Source: Hippasteria phrygiana (lineage: Eukaryota > Echinodermata > Asteroidea > Valvatida > Goniasteridae). Taken from it: a stretch of DNA of 64,000 bases. Shown here one piece after another: positions 1 through 10,657 of this stretch (position 1 is the first letter of the stretch; each line of letters starts with the position of its first letter). The notes under the pieces are model-generated. The model had not been told where the DNA came from. It made no database searches and saw only the letters and a list, made by a program, of their open reading frames with translations. The DNA lies in assembly GCA_037893225.1 (NCBI GenBank), contig JAZGUH010000073.1, positions 177,565-241,564 of the forward strand, given 5' to 3'. The position numbers were made by a program, and so were the translations under genes.

Positions 1-2304
1 CTTTTTGTTTATGGTCGGCGAACTTGTTGGTAGGCAGACTATTTTCATTTAGCTTAGTTTAGGGAAAGAGTTCCATATCCGGCCATCACTTATTTTCCCT
101 TAATATGACTTAAAAACTACCAAAAAGTGTAAATCTGATGAAGAAACACGAATTTAGGAGGGAAAAAATTTCAACTTATTTGACTTTTTCTGTCATGGCC
201 CTTAGACTTTGTGCACGAGGAACTATTTCCGTCACTCACTCAAAATGTTCACATACATGTTGATTTCTTCCTCATTTTTTACAGATTTTGCCGACGTAAA
301 TCTTGAATTAACAGGTTGTGCCGAGTTGTAATCAAGGAGGGTTGGTGATCTTGCTGTTCTTGGCTGATTTTGGTGGGGGGTATTAAAGTAAAATCTCTAA
401 AGTCTCACTCCCAGAAGATTTTTGTTGATTAACTGAGTTAAATTATTACATGAAAGGGAGTTGAAAAGACTTTGAGGAGCCGAAGTCATGATGACAGTGT
501 TACTTATACACTATATCTGCATTGATTTTTATTGTTAGCAGGGTCATTATTCAGTTTCTTATCTATGTTAAATTGACACCATCATCAGGCCATTTCATTA
601 TTGGCTTTATTGTGTCAGTTATTCTGCATGTTTATCTGCAGTCGGCAAATAACATAGAAAACCAGTCAAGTTGTAATGGTTAACTTGCATGTCATCGTTC
701 ATGCCAGATGGTATTTCCAAGGTAAATGGGAATTATATCAGGGCAAAAAATTACTATTGATTGCCTATTGGTTAAGATAAGAGTTTAAATATTCTGTACA
801 GCCCCAAATCCTCCAATTTTAATATGATTTTGCATGCACCCTAGAGGGTTAGAGTTAATGATCCAATCAGAAAAGCGTACCAGCAATTTGTTTGGTTGGA
901 ACTTGGGAGGTTTTCAGTGGGTTAACAACTTTCAAATAGAGTTTCACACGACCGTTGGAAACACGGGTCCCGTGCGATGAAATTACATCGATGTCACAAA
1001 CGCACAGATTCCGTGGTGTGTGAAAGTGTATCTCTGTCACCAAATCGCATGGGTCCCTTGCGGTTCATCACAGGGATCGAGATTTGAGACCTCCTCCAAA
1101 ATTTCGCATCGATGCGACATCCGTGCGATGATCACTGGGATTGGTCGTGTGAATGTATCGATGCGATTTTCGCAAGGATGCTGTGCAGTGAAATCACCTT
1201 TGTGCATGCGCAGTTTGCTGTTTAGCTTTTGTAAACAAAAAACTACATGACAAAATAAAACAACGCATTACACACATCGATATGATGTGTATTTAGGCAC
1301 TGATAGGGTGGCATGCCCCACCCAGCTACTGGTAATGCCCAATGAGGTTAAAGAAGGTGATAAAACACCACCTTACGGGTTCCGAGATTAATGATTTCTA
1401 TTGTTTGTTTGTTTGTTTGTTTTTGTTTTTTTTAACTAGTAAACCTACTTGGCTGGCACTTGCTGGTTAAATTCAAACTGTCGCTGGTTTCCTTCCTTCT
1501 GCCATTTGGTCTTTATGGTATCTTTTATTTTCTCAGTCAGGGAGTGGGAGGCCTATGTCTGTAGTTCCACGAACTCGGACCTGGTTTTGTTGAGCTTTTC
1601 ATCAGAATTCGATGCAAAAGCTGTAAGCATTTATTGGATATCAGCTTTAGTTGCCAGGGCAAATAGAGACGGATCTTGGGGTAGATCGCCGCCAAACATA
1701 ACAAAGGCTATGAACGGAGAAGTGTTGAGCAGGAGACGAATCAGATGATTTTTGAAGTGTGGTCCCAGTGCAAGACTGACGTGAAATGACAAGAAATCTA
1801 ACCACGCCACGCCACTAGCCCTTATTGTCCTGTTGCATTATAAGACACAACAATGGCCATAGAAAACCATGCAACATAAAGAAAATAAATATGTTCTAAT
1901 TCACACCTGGTTGTTCAACCCAACATATTTAAATTTCCAGTGGTTAGAGTGTCAGAGGGATGGGAGAAATGTCTGAATGGTAATCATGGTGTTTGTTGTC
2001 CATGAGCAAGTTTGTACATGAGGAAAACCCTGTGGAGGTATCCTGAATCCGCGGAAATCCTCCAAAACAGGGGTATGGATTTTGATGGATTCAGGTAGGT
2101 TAGAGTTAAGAAGTGAATTCATTATTGATCTATTGCTTTAATTTAAAACAATTTTTGTTTCGATCTATAAGTTTTAAATTAAAATATGGCTACTTAATAT
2201 GAAAATGCATTTTGATAAATGTGAAATTAAGTACAATGATACATTTGTCCAAAAATATGTCTATTGCCACATTGTTCAGATTGTTTTGACTGTTTAACGT
2301 GCAG
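1..2304. other. Upstream/intronic DNA left of the first visible ZnT exon
   Basis: No exon could be supported here. The next ZnT exon begins in mid-codon, so this stretch is an intron of that gene, at least in its right part. I searched for an exon encoding TM1 (hydrophobic segment ending in a Gly-Glu-Val-type motif, followed by a phase-1 GT donor) and found none. The only visible structure is a cluster of ATCGATGCGAT-like words between about 960 and 1215, a GTTT microsatellite near 1403-1423, and a CCCTAGAGGGTTAGAGTTAA word near 839-860 that recurs elsewhere in the window. Confidence 0.5.
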
Positions 2305-2451
2305 GTGGTGTGATCTCGGGCAGTTTAGCTATCATGACAGATGCGGCTCATCTACTCAGCGACTTCACCAGTTTCCTCATCAGCCTGTTTGCACTGTGGA
2401 TAGCACGCCGCCCCCCAACCTCTAAGATGTCTTTCGGTTACTTCAGGGCAG
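2305..2451 (+). CDS. SLC30A: ZnT zinc transporter, exon with TM2 and first HxxxD zinc site
   Basis: Follows an acceptor at 2301-2304 (GCAG) and ends at a CAG|GTAAAG donor. It enters with two bases of a split codon. The translation reads GVISGSLAIMTDAAHLLSDF and then a hydrophobic stretch ending in RRPPTSKMSFGYFRA. MTDAAHLLSD is the TM2 signature of ZnT proteins; its His and second Asp, four residues apart, form half of the intramembrane zinc site. The Arg-Pro and FG-x-x-RAE region that follows is the usual TM2-TM3 cytoplasmic link, and the Glu of RAE is completed by the next exon. A short open frame continues past the donor but enters the G-rich minisatellite and is not coding. Confidence 0.93.
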
Positions 2452-2582
2452 GTAAAGTAGAAGGCAAAACGAAAGGCTACAGTGTAGTAAAGACTTTGTG
2501 TGACTGTTGGATTGTGAACCGAATAGATTCAGGGAAAGGGGAGTGTTCGGGGACTGTATTGCTCCCCTCTTGATAATACATG

Positions 2583-3260
2583 TACTTGGTGGGGGGTGGG
2601 GCAATGTGGGAGGTGGGGCGGGGTGGGGGGTGGGGCGGGGTGGGGGGTGGGGCGATGTGGGGGGTGGGGCGATGTGGGGGGTGGGGCGATGTGGGAGGTG
2701 GGGCAATGTGGGGGGTGGGGCGATGTGGGATGGGGTGATGTGTGATGGGGTGGGGCAATGTGGGATGGGGTGATGTGATGTGGGGTGATGTGATGTGGGG
2801 TGATGTGATGTGGGGTGGGGTGATGTGATGTGAGGTGAGTGATGTGGGGTGGGGTGATGTGGGATGATGTGTTGTGGGGTGGGGTGATGTGAGATGTGGT
2901 GGGGTGGGGTGGGGTGATGTGGGATAGGGTGATGTGGGATGGTGTGTTGTGGGGTGGGATGGGGTGATGTTGGGCGGGGTGGGATGGGGTGATGTTGGGT
3001 GGGGTGGGGTGATGTTTGGTGGGGTGGGGTGGGATGATGTTGGGTGGGGTGGGGTGGGGTGATGTTGGGTGGGGTGGGGTGATGTTGGGTGGGGTGGGGT
3101 GATGTTGGGTGGGGTGGGGTGATGTTTGGTGGGGTGGGGTGGGATGATGTTGGGTGGGGTGGGGTGGGATGATGTTGGGTGGGGTGGGGTGGGGTGATGT
3201 TGGGTGGGGTGGGGTGATGTTGGGTGGAATGATATTGGGTGGGGTGGGGTGGGATGATGT
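2583..3260. repeat. G-rich minisatellite (GGGGTGGGGTGATGT-type)
   Basis: About 680 bp made almost entirely of GGGGTGGGG and GATGT/GATGTTGG words, beginning some 130 bp downstream of a ZnT splice donor. The left half is richer in GGGCGATGTGGG-type units and the right half in GGTGGGGTGATGTTGG units of roughly 15-25 bp. On the transcribed (+) strand runs of four or more G are spaced closely enough for G-quadruplex formation. It creates spurious long reading frames on both strands. Confidence 0.9.
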
Positions 3261-3427
3261 ACAATGTATGGTACAGGTAATTGGGTGACCTATTGGTATT
3301 GACATATAAAGCTGACACACTCCACCATGATGCCCTTTTACCTTACCAATCTGACGCCAAATATTTCAAATTTGTCATTTTGTTTATTCAAATGGATAGA
3401 ATGAGAATCGGGTGGAGATGGAATGGA

Positions 3428-3563
3428 ATTAACCCTAACCCTGCCAGACGCAGCACAGTGCATCTGTGGTGACAGCTCTGCACACAAGTCAATGTGACAA
3501 AGTATGCAATCTGATGCGTCTGGCAGGGTTTCTAGCCAAAATACCCTGGAGGGTTAGGGTTAA
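3428..3563. mobile_element. Small MITE with ATTAACCCTAACCCT ends
   Basis: The left end ATTAACCCTAACCCTGCCAG, followed by ACGC, is matched in inverse orientation by GCGTCTGGCAGGGTT at 3516-3530 and GGTTAGGGTTAAT at about 3551-3563. The right end carries about 20 extra bases (TCTAGCCAAAATACCCTGGA) between the two halves of the repeat. The ends resemble telomeric CCCTAA but this is an interstitial, non-tandem element. Related fragments (CCCTAGAGGGTTAGGGTTAA) lie near 840, 17520-17590 and 26320. Confidence 0.5.
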
Positions 3564-4507
3564 TTAATATTGGTTGTAGTGAAGGTGGAGGGATGTTGTG
3601 GGGCCTCCCCTTCCCACCTTTGGCAGCGAGCCATGGCAACTTTGCTGTTCTAGTTCTTAGAACTGCAGACCAGGGGATTTGAAGATCCTGTACCAGATCC
3701 TGGTAAAGGGGATTCAAGGGAAATGAATCACATGTCTTCGTAATTTACCCAAGGTATACGTGCACACAGCTGCATTTGCCGTTTGGCTGTGGCTTCTGCA
3801 TATTTACAGAATTGTTGACTGCTGTCAGTTCCTTTGGAGTTCCCCTAAGTTGTATTCCAGATAAAATGATTTACTGGGGCTTCAAGCAATTTTACTTTTT
3901 AATAAAAAGTCCCAATGGTATCTGTGCACCCTGTCCCTGTACAAGAAATAGAATGACAGCATAAAACGTGAACCCGCAGCATTTCCTTTGCGGCCGACTT
4001 TTGTGTGTACAAATGTATTTACAGGAACTTGTAAAGTTGTACATGTACAACCCAATGATATTAAATGCACCGCAAGCAAAATACAAATGCAGCTGTATAT
4101 TATGTGTACTGTGGAAACATTTTTCTAAGAATTGAAAATGCAATAACCCGTTGTCCCCTTTTAGCATTTACAGTATGGATTTTGTTGGGTACATTTGCCC
4201 ACATATCATGTGACCCCCAGAAATAATTTTCGTCAATGATTTTTAGACAAACGGTGCATTTTCAAGGGATGGTCATTATTATATTGTACTGAACTTTCTT
4301 TCCAACCGTAGCAATTTTACGCATCAGACCACTTTAGGCAATTGGGTGGGTATCCTTTGCCAGGTTTTTGTTTTTTTTATTACAAAGTTTGAGCAAAAAT
4401 TTTCAGTTTTCATTTCAGCTTTAACATAAATTCAAATTTTTAAAGAAATTTGATCTTTCCATACTTTCCTGAAATCAGATGTACAATCCTAATTGTTCAC
4501 AGACATA

Positions 4508-5126
4508 CAGTGTGGTTAAAAAAAAACGGGATGGAAGTAAAAAGTATTCACTAACCCGGGAAGAAACAAAAGCACAACATAACAAACACTTCAACTGTTC
4601 TATTGCGTCAAATGCTATTCACTGTAAACACTTATTTTTTTTATTGACAAAGGGGATGACTGTGATCAATGTAGGCCTAATTACATTTATTGGTGCTAAA
4701 ATGTATTTTGTTTACAAAATTCCATTAAATTGCGCGTGGACAAACTGGTTTTTGACTATTTTTAAAAATATTGACGACATTTCTTTATTTGAGCTTTATT
4801 TTTAACACAATTTTCACCATACAACAAAGACGTTATAGTCGACGAATATGTTAAAACAATTTGACCATGATTCTCCAATTCGGTCGATTCACAACTCAGT
4901 GCGCCGCAAGATCAAAAATTGCTTTAACTCATCCACTCATTCGTGCAAAATTCATACTGCTGTACTGTCCACCATCTTTACAACGTGATAGACGTGATAT
5001 CGACCCCGGAAGAGAGAAATTGGCCTTTCCCGGCTTGCCGCTGGCGGCACACCGAGTTGTGAATCGACCGAATTCCGAGATATTTTTCATTAAAAAGTTG
5101 TGCAGGTTTTTTTTTTAACCACACTG
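4508..5126. mobile_element. Tc1/mariner-type MITE, CAGTGTGGTTAAAA ends, TA target
   Basis: Inverted ends CAGTGTGGTTAAAAAAAA (from 4508) and TTTTTTTTAACCACACTG (to 5126) are flanked on both sides by TA (4506-4507 and 5127-5128), as expected for Tc1/mariner-superfamily insertions. No transposase domain is recognisable inside, so it is non-autonomous. Much of its interior recurs in inverse orientation at about 39105-39530. Confidence 0.7.
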
Positions 5127-5948
5127 TACATGTATGAGATCTAAGATAAAGTTGAAGGGACACACAACGCCTTGGAGCCTGCTCAATTGGGTTACAAAAA
5201 TTGTTGGTCCTAAAATTACAATGGTTGCAAAGATCAGTTAAAAGTAGAATAATAGTAGTGTACATGACCATCCTTTGAAAATGGGCTGTTTGTCTGAAAA
5301 TCATTGTCGAAAGTTTGGTTTGGGAAAAGTTTGGTTTAGGAAAAGTCGGACCGTTGGGATTTAGTGTTCGAAGTGTTCAGGCTGCACTACATTTATATTA
5401 AATTCATTTATTTTATAGAGCTTGGCAACATCTTAATAGCAAAAATACTACTTGCTCCAGCGATCATGGTGTTCATAGGGTAGCCATGTATCCCAAGGAA
5501 TATTTGGAATGTCCCAGGCAATGGAACAGAAGGAATAGCGCTGTAAGGCTGCATTCTTATGTACCCGTAGGCCTACATCCAGTGGTGTTGTTATTTCCAG
5601 TGATATGTAATCAACCAGTACCATGGTACCACGGCACCACGATATGGTACAGGGAAACCTGATTATATACTTAGGTACTGTATTTTTATTTTGTTTATGC
5701 TAATGAAGCATTAGCTTGTGTCTGTCATGATGTGGTATTCATTGGTACTTGTTTAAATGCACGCGCTAACTCAAATGTATTTGTTTTTCTCACAAAAATC
5801 CCACTTTCCTGGTTGCCTGTACATAATTCTGATATCAAGAGGTAGATGACGTATCAGCATTTTTTTAGTGCCCTCAATATTCTGCACAGAGGTAAGAATT
5901 TGGTTGGTAAGATTAACCCCCTTCAATATTTCTGCCCCTCTTCCCCAG

Positions 5949-6102
5949 AAATCCTTGGTGCTGTGATCAGTGTGCTAATGATCTGGATTGCCACCGGTAT
6001 TCTGGTCTACTTGGCCATTCAGCGCTGCATTACTCTGGATTTTACGATCGATGCTAAAGTCATGCTCATCACGGCCAGCTGCGGTCTCGGCGTGAATATT
6101 CT
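5949..6102 (+). CDS. SLC30A: ZnT zinc transporter, exon with TM3 and most of TM4
   Basis: Acceptor CCCCAG at 5943-5948; donor CT|GTAGGT after 6102. It enters by completing the Glu of RAE and leaves with two bases of a Leu codon. The translation begins EILGAVISVLMIWIATGIL and ends in ASCGLGVNIL. These are the TM3 helix, a short lumenal loop (CITLDFTIDAK) and TM4 with the conserved Gly-x-x-x-Asn region (SCGLGVNI) seen in ZnT proteins. If the intron began six bases later, the exon would contain an in-frame TAG, so the GTAGGT donor is the only coherent choice. Confidence 0.92.
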
Positions 6103-6359
6103 GTAGGTATTTTGTCACGGTTGTAACCTGTTTAATACCATTGCGGCCAAAAGTTCACATATTCCGCCAGTGTTCTCAAAGTTCTAAATTTTTTACTTTC
6201 GGGGGCAGTGACATGAAATCTTGGAAAGTGGGTAGGACTGGGAACATATAGTGTGAGGCACTGTGAAGGTAATTACAACATTTTGAGGGGTCTTTTGGTC
6301 CAATACATGTTCAGATTATTGGTGTCTCGATCATCTGTAAACGTAGAATCCAAACGTTT

Positions 6360-6939
6360 TAGGGGTGCTCATCGGAACTGGGTACCCGAGTACCCGACCG
6401 TTCATGTCTAGAACCGGTTCCAGATTATGGATTCGAGTACCCGTACAACTTTATATTATCGCATAGTAACTTCCCAGACAATGAAAAAGCAAAGATTTTG
6501 AATGTTGTTTGTCGGGAATTTTCAAAATTAAAACCTGACTACATGGGAAACCAGCACAGATTTCACGTTTATGACGCTCACCAAAGTTGACAACAAAGGG
6601 AATTTACCGGTCGTGGTTTTTGTAGTCTGGGTATGGATAAAGAGCCTCAACGAGACATAATAGCAGGCCCTATTCCACAATTAATACTACTGTATAAAGC
6701 TTCTGGACAACCGTCTTTTGTGATATGCCGGCGCATGCATGTGCCGGAACACGCAAAGGTGGAGAATTGATCATGTTTACTAGACAGGCATGAGATTTTT
6801 CAGACTTTTTGAATCTCAGAGAAAGACATTATTTTAACTTCTGGGATTGGAAGTTTTGGGTTGGGTTTCTTTAACGGGTACCCGTATTTTTTTCAATCGG
6901 GTATCCGGTTCTTTTACTACCCGTAAATGCACACCCCTA
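6360..6939. mobile_element. hAT-like non-autonomous element with 8-bp target duplication
   Basis: Ends TAGGGGTGCTCAT (from 6360) and GCACACCCCTA (to 6939) are inverted repeats of the TAGGG type common in hAT elements. They are flanked by identical 8-bp direct repeats AAACGTTT (6352-6359 and 6940-6947). The interior repeatedly contains GGGTACCCG and ACCGGTTCC words. No transposase frame is seen. A diverged relative with the same internal words lies at about 56938-57376. Confidence 0.8.
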
Positions 6940-7021
6940 AAACGTTTGAACTTGGTGGACATGTGGTCTGTTCCAACGAAATGGGTGGAAAGGAGCAAAA
7001 TTGGAAAAGCAAGATAATGGT

Positions 7022-7739
7022 TAGCCCTACCAGTGTGGCTGGCGGATTTGACATCGGGCTGATCCTTAGCCACACTTCCTACCCATATGTTTGTGTGGTG
7101 AGAACTTCAACAATTCGTGCGGTGGGGTAGCGCTATCTGGACCGCGGTTTTAACGGTCTGGCTGTGTTCTCTACCTTCTTAACTATTCCAAACTGCTAGC
7201 GGCTTGTCAACTTACTCACCATTTTCCGAAATATTGGACATTAAACTTGGACTCCATAGTCTTGCGTGCTAACGATTTCAACTGGTATCAGCCATTTTAG
7301 AATGACGTCACTGGGTTCGAAATGGCTTGCCGACGGCTGTTTGATGAGAGCACAGCTTATCACGAAATTTGCGCGAGATGTTCCACTGAAATCGTGATAA
7401 GCTAGCTGTGCTCTCATCAAACAGCCGTCAGCAAGCCGTTTCGAACCCAGTGACGTCATTTTAAAATGGCTGATACCAGTTGAAATCGTTAGCACGCAAG
7501 ACTATGGAGTCCAAGTTTAATGTCCAATATTTTGGAAAATGGTGAGTAAGATGACAAGCCGCTAGCAGTTTGGAATAGTTAAGAAGGTAGAGAACACAGC
7601 CAGACCGTTAAAACCGCTGTCCAGATAGCGCTACCCCACCGCACGAATCGTTGAAGTTCTCACCACACAAACATATGGGTAGGACGTGTGGCTAAGGATC
7701 AGCCCGATGTCAAATCCGCCAGCCACACTGGTGGGGCTA
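7022..7739. mobile_element. Foldback element: ~340-bp inverted arms, 9-bp target duplication
   Basis: The sequence from 7022 reads back in inverse complement from 7739 over almost its whole length, with only a short spacer near 7364-7390. Ends are TAGCCCTACCAGTGTGGCTG and its complement. Direct repeats GATAATGGT flank it at 7013-7021 and 7740-7748. A 9-bp duplication plus long inverted ends is typical of Mutator-type elements. It shares the TAG...CTA terminal bases and 9-bp duplication with the element at 33072-34436. An 84-aa frame inside is a by-product of the hairpin. Confidence 0.85.
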
Positions 7740-7777
7740 GATAATGGTATTTCCTAAAAGTACAGGTTGAAAGCTTT

Positions 7778-7925
7778 AACCCTCCTACTATTATAACTAT
7801 CATAACCTATCATAACCTATCATAACCTAAGCCCTTCCTCTCCAACAGCTTGTGTGTTTCAACCTGAAACTCGATAGGTTTTGATATGTAGGGTAGTTGG
7901 CTCAATTTTAAGGCTGTTCCATATC
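7778..7925. repeat. Dispersed repeat beginning AACCCTCCTAC
   Basis: Shares the start AACCCTCCTA, the internal ACCTATCA repeats, the GTGTGTTTCAACCTG word and the GATAGGTTTT word with the copy at 23379-23523. The second copy ends in AGGAGGGTT, the inverse of the start, suggesting a small inverted-repeat element; this copy has lost a clear right end. Confidence 0.5.
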
Positions 7926-10470
7926 CATATATTTTGATACCAAAATATCGGCAGTCACCACGGCATCATGAGATCGGGGCCGTCACATCTCAGGAACGGG
8001 GGGGCCGGGTTGACAAGGCTTCCCTCCGCTCGTTGAGTATTTGGAGTTTTACGACATTTACCTTCAGTTGGCTTCTTTATGGCACTCCAGAAAGACTAGC
8101 GTTTGTTTCTATTTCAGCATTGTTGATTAGTAATACCATGGACGATCACATGCGAGCTGTCAAAAAACGAACGTGTCGTATATTTTGTGAAGACAACATG
8201 ACATTGCACTATGTACAATGGATGCGCATCACGTGTTTTAATCTTTTCTCAAGACTCAGTTCGCTACACGTAACTACACGTAACTACACGTACGTGTGCC
8301 TTGTACACTGCAGGGGCCGGGGAAAGACGGTGGCATTCAGTGCGGCTGCTTGCACTTGACCAAGGCTAGCAACAAAGCAACGCGCAAATGCGCTACAGGG
8401 TTGACCTTATTGCAAACAATTGCCATACCCCTCGATCTCAAGATGAATTCGCAAGCGTGTAGGTACGTATGTACATTGTACACTGGGAATAAGACAGTAG
8501 CATTCAGTGTGGTTGTTTGCGCTTGACAACACACGGCACGGAGGGTAAATCGCGCGGAGCGGAGATGTCATGTCGGGGTTTAAACGGTCAAAGAAACGAC
8601 ACATTTAGTGCATGTATGTATTTTTTTATTCCTCCATGGTACATCATGATACATTATATACTATTCTACCGTCCTATAATTGGAAATAACTGGAATTTCG
8701 AGCAAGGTAAACTGGACAAATCCACACTTAATGCGGCCAAAAGGAACATATATCGCGATATTCTTCGTTATATCGAATTCCCCGATATTCCGGTTTTTTT
8801 TAAGGGGCCGTTACGATTTTCGATATGAAAAAAATATCGGGAAATATCGTCATATCGAACAGGCTTACTCCATTTTGGCACCAAGAGAGGGAGGGTTAAT
8901 TTGATATTTTGTGTGTTGTGGTATCTCATAATTCCTAACCCCTGATACAACCTTTTGGAGTTGTCAGAGTCTTGACCCCCTTGTTTTGAGAAAATGAAGT
9001 TCAAAAATTGTGATCTGTGCACACCTTAACCCAAGTTCAGAAAGAAATACCCACAAGAAATATTTCGAGAATAGATTCAGGATTTGGGGATATGATGGTA
9101 TAGGTTTTATTTTAAATATGCAGTTGTTAAAATCCAAAAATTTACTTTTCTGTGAAAAAAATGTTGTTTCTGCTTGTAACTCTATGTTCCTCAGTTGTCC
9201 TCGCCAACCCCCAAACACTGCAGATTTCGTGGATTTGTCATTTTCGACCAATCTCACCCCTGCTATTAGCAGAGATGATTGGGTTGCTAACACTACCGCC
9301 CAGATGATTTTTCCTGGACCTGCTTAATAGCTAGAGGAATTCTCCCAATTTTCAGACCTGCAGGCCAAGGCAAAGTAACTTCTATGACTAGTGAGGCCAA
9401 CTCACCTCTCGTCTTATGCAATTTGATTGAATATATGAACCCTTTAGTACATGGAATGATTTTGAATGCAAGTTTTCCCCCATAATTAATATACAATCTA
9501 ATCTTCAATTTGCTATTTATATTGTTCATGATATTTCTAGATAGGGGTGTTGTGTTAAGTCCCTGTGATGCAGTTGATCACAATGTACTTTCATTAATAT
9601 TTCCTGACTGTGGTATAATCTGATACTGTCTTGCTTTATGCAAAAGAAATGTTTTTCGCAAAGCACCTGTTATCTCTTTTCATTGCTGCCAAAGATTATT
9701 AATTTTGTTAGAATACAATTTTTTCTGTTTCCAAAGTCAAATGCTGCTGCTACCAAAATAGACTTCCAAAAAGATGAGATGAAACAAATATTCACATTTT
9801 TAGCTGTTTCAGCCAAATTGTATTCTGTTTTAGTATACAGTGATCTGTACAATTGATGTATATTTACACTGCGTGGTACTTTGTTGATTTTTGAATGCCA
9901 GCATAAAAGAGGAGATGACAGGTTATAAGTCGTGACGCACTCAAATTATCATCAGGAGTTGGAGTTTGATCACATAGGGTTATATTCTGTAAAGATTGCT
10001 GTTACAAGGACAACACGTACACGTATATGGTCTTGTGTACACTTGGATAAAGGTGAAGATAAAATGTGGAAATATACATGTACAGCAAGTACAATATGCA
10101 CACCAGATGGCACTAGGTGATGCTTTGCCTCGTGAAATGGAACATTCAATGTCACCTCATGAAATTATTCTTACCATTGCACTCATAAACATTCATTATA
10201 ATAATACAGCTTGTTGTGTTGCCATCAGTATCAATACTGTACATATATTATTCCCTTCATTAATTTCAACCGTCTGTTAGTTTGAGTGCCACATATTTAT
10301 GTATGTAATCCTGCCCTGAAAAAAACTGAAAGTTTAAATTTTGCATTTGTATACATGAAAACAATATGGTACTACATGTCATGTACATGTTGTAACTCGG
10401 AAGTCGTGAGGCAAAAAGTAAGCTTATTTATAAGTGAGATGGCAAAATGCACGATCGTGAAGTGAAGCTT

Positions 10471-10657
10471 AAGGTCAATTTACACATATATGTACGCGAC
10501 TTTGTCGCGCGATATTGTCGCGCGTTTTTCTAAATACACACAAATCAATGAGCGTCTTGTCGCACAACTCTGTCGCGTAAATGAAAACGCACCAATTGAT
10601 TTGTGTGAATTTAGAAAATTGTCGCGCGACTATGTCGCGTATGTGTAAATTGGCCTT
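10471..10657. mobile_element. Hairpin MITE rich in GTCGCGCGA
   Basis: The ends AAGGTCAATTTACACATA and ATGTGTAAATTGGCCTT are imperfect inverted repeats, and the arms also pair through TGTCGCGCGA and AAATCAATTGGTGCG-type words. The repeated TCGCG words make it locally CpG-rich against an AT-rich background. No coding potential. Confidence 0.6.

Larger units (their letters stand above)
2452..5948 (+). other. ZnT intron (first visible)
   Basis: GT...AG intron of about 3.5 kb. It holds a G-rich minisatellite (2583-3260), a MITE with telomere-like ends (3428-3563) and a Tc1/mariner-like MITE (4508-5126). No other coding sequence is supported; the long minus-strand frames over the minisatellite are His/Pro-rich artefacts. 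Confidence 0.6.

Noticed and set aside
1449..1748. 99-codon frame considered as the missing ZnT N-terminal exon
   Set aside because: It has no TM1-like helix with the family pattern, no suitable phase-1 donor and no ZnT similarity.
2443..3320. Long minus-strand frames of 263-291 codons
   Set aside because: They translate the G-rich minisatellite into His/Pro/Thr repeats and overlap a real ZnT exon on the other strand; no domain is present.
3428..3563. Interstitial telomeric repeat (CCCTAA)n
   Set aside because: Only two or three CCCTAA units occur at each end, in inverted orientation, as the ends of a small element rather than a tandem array.
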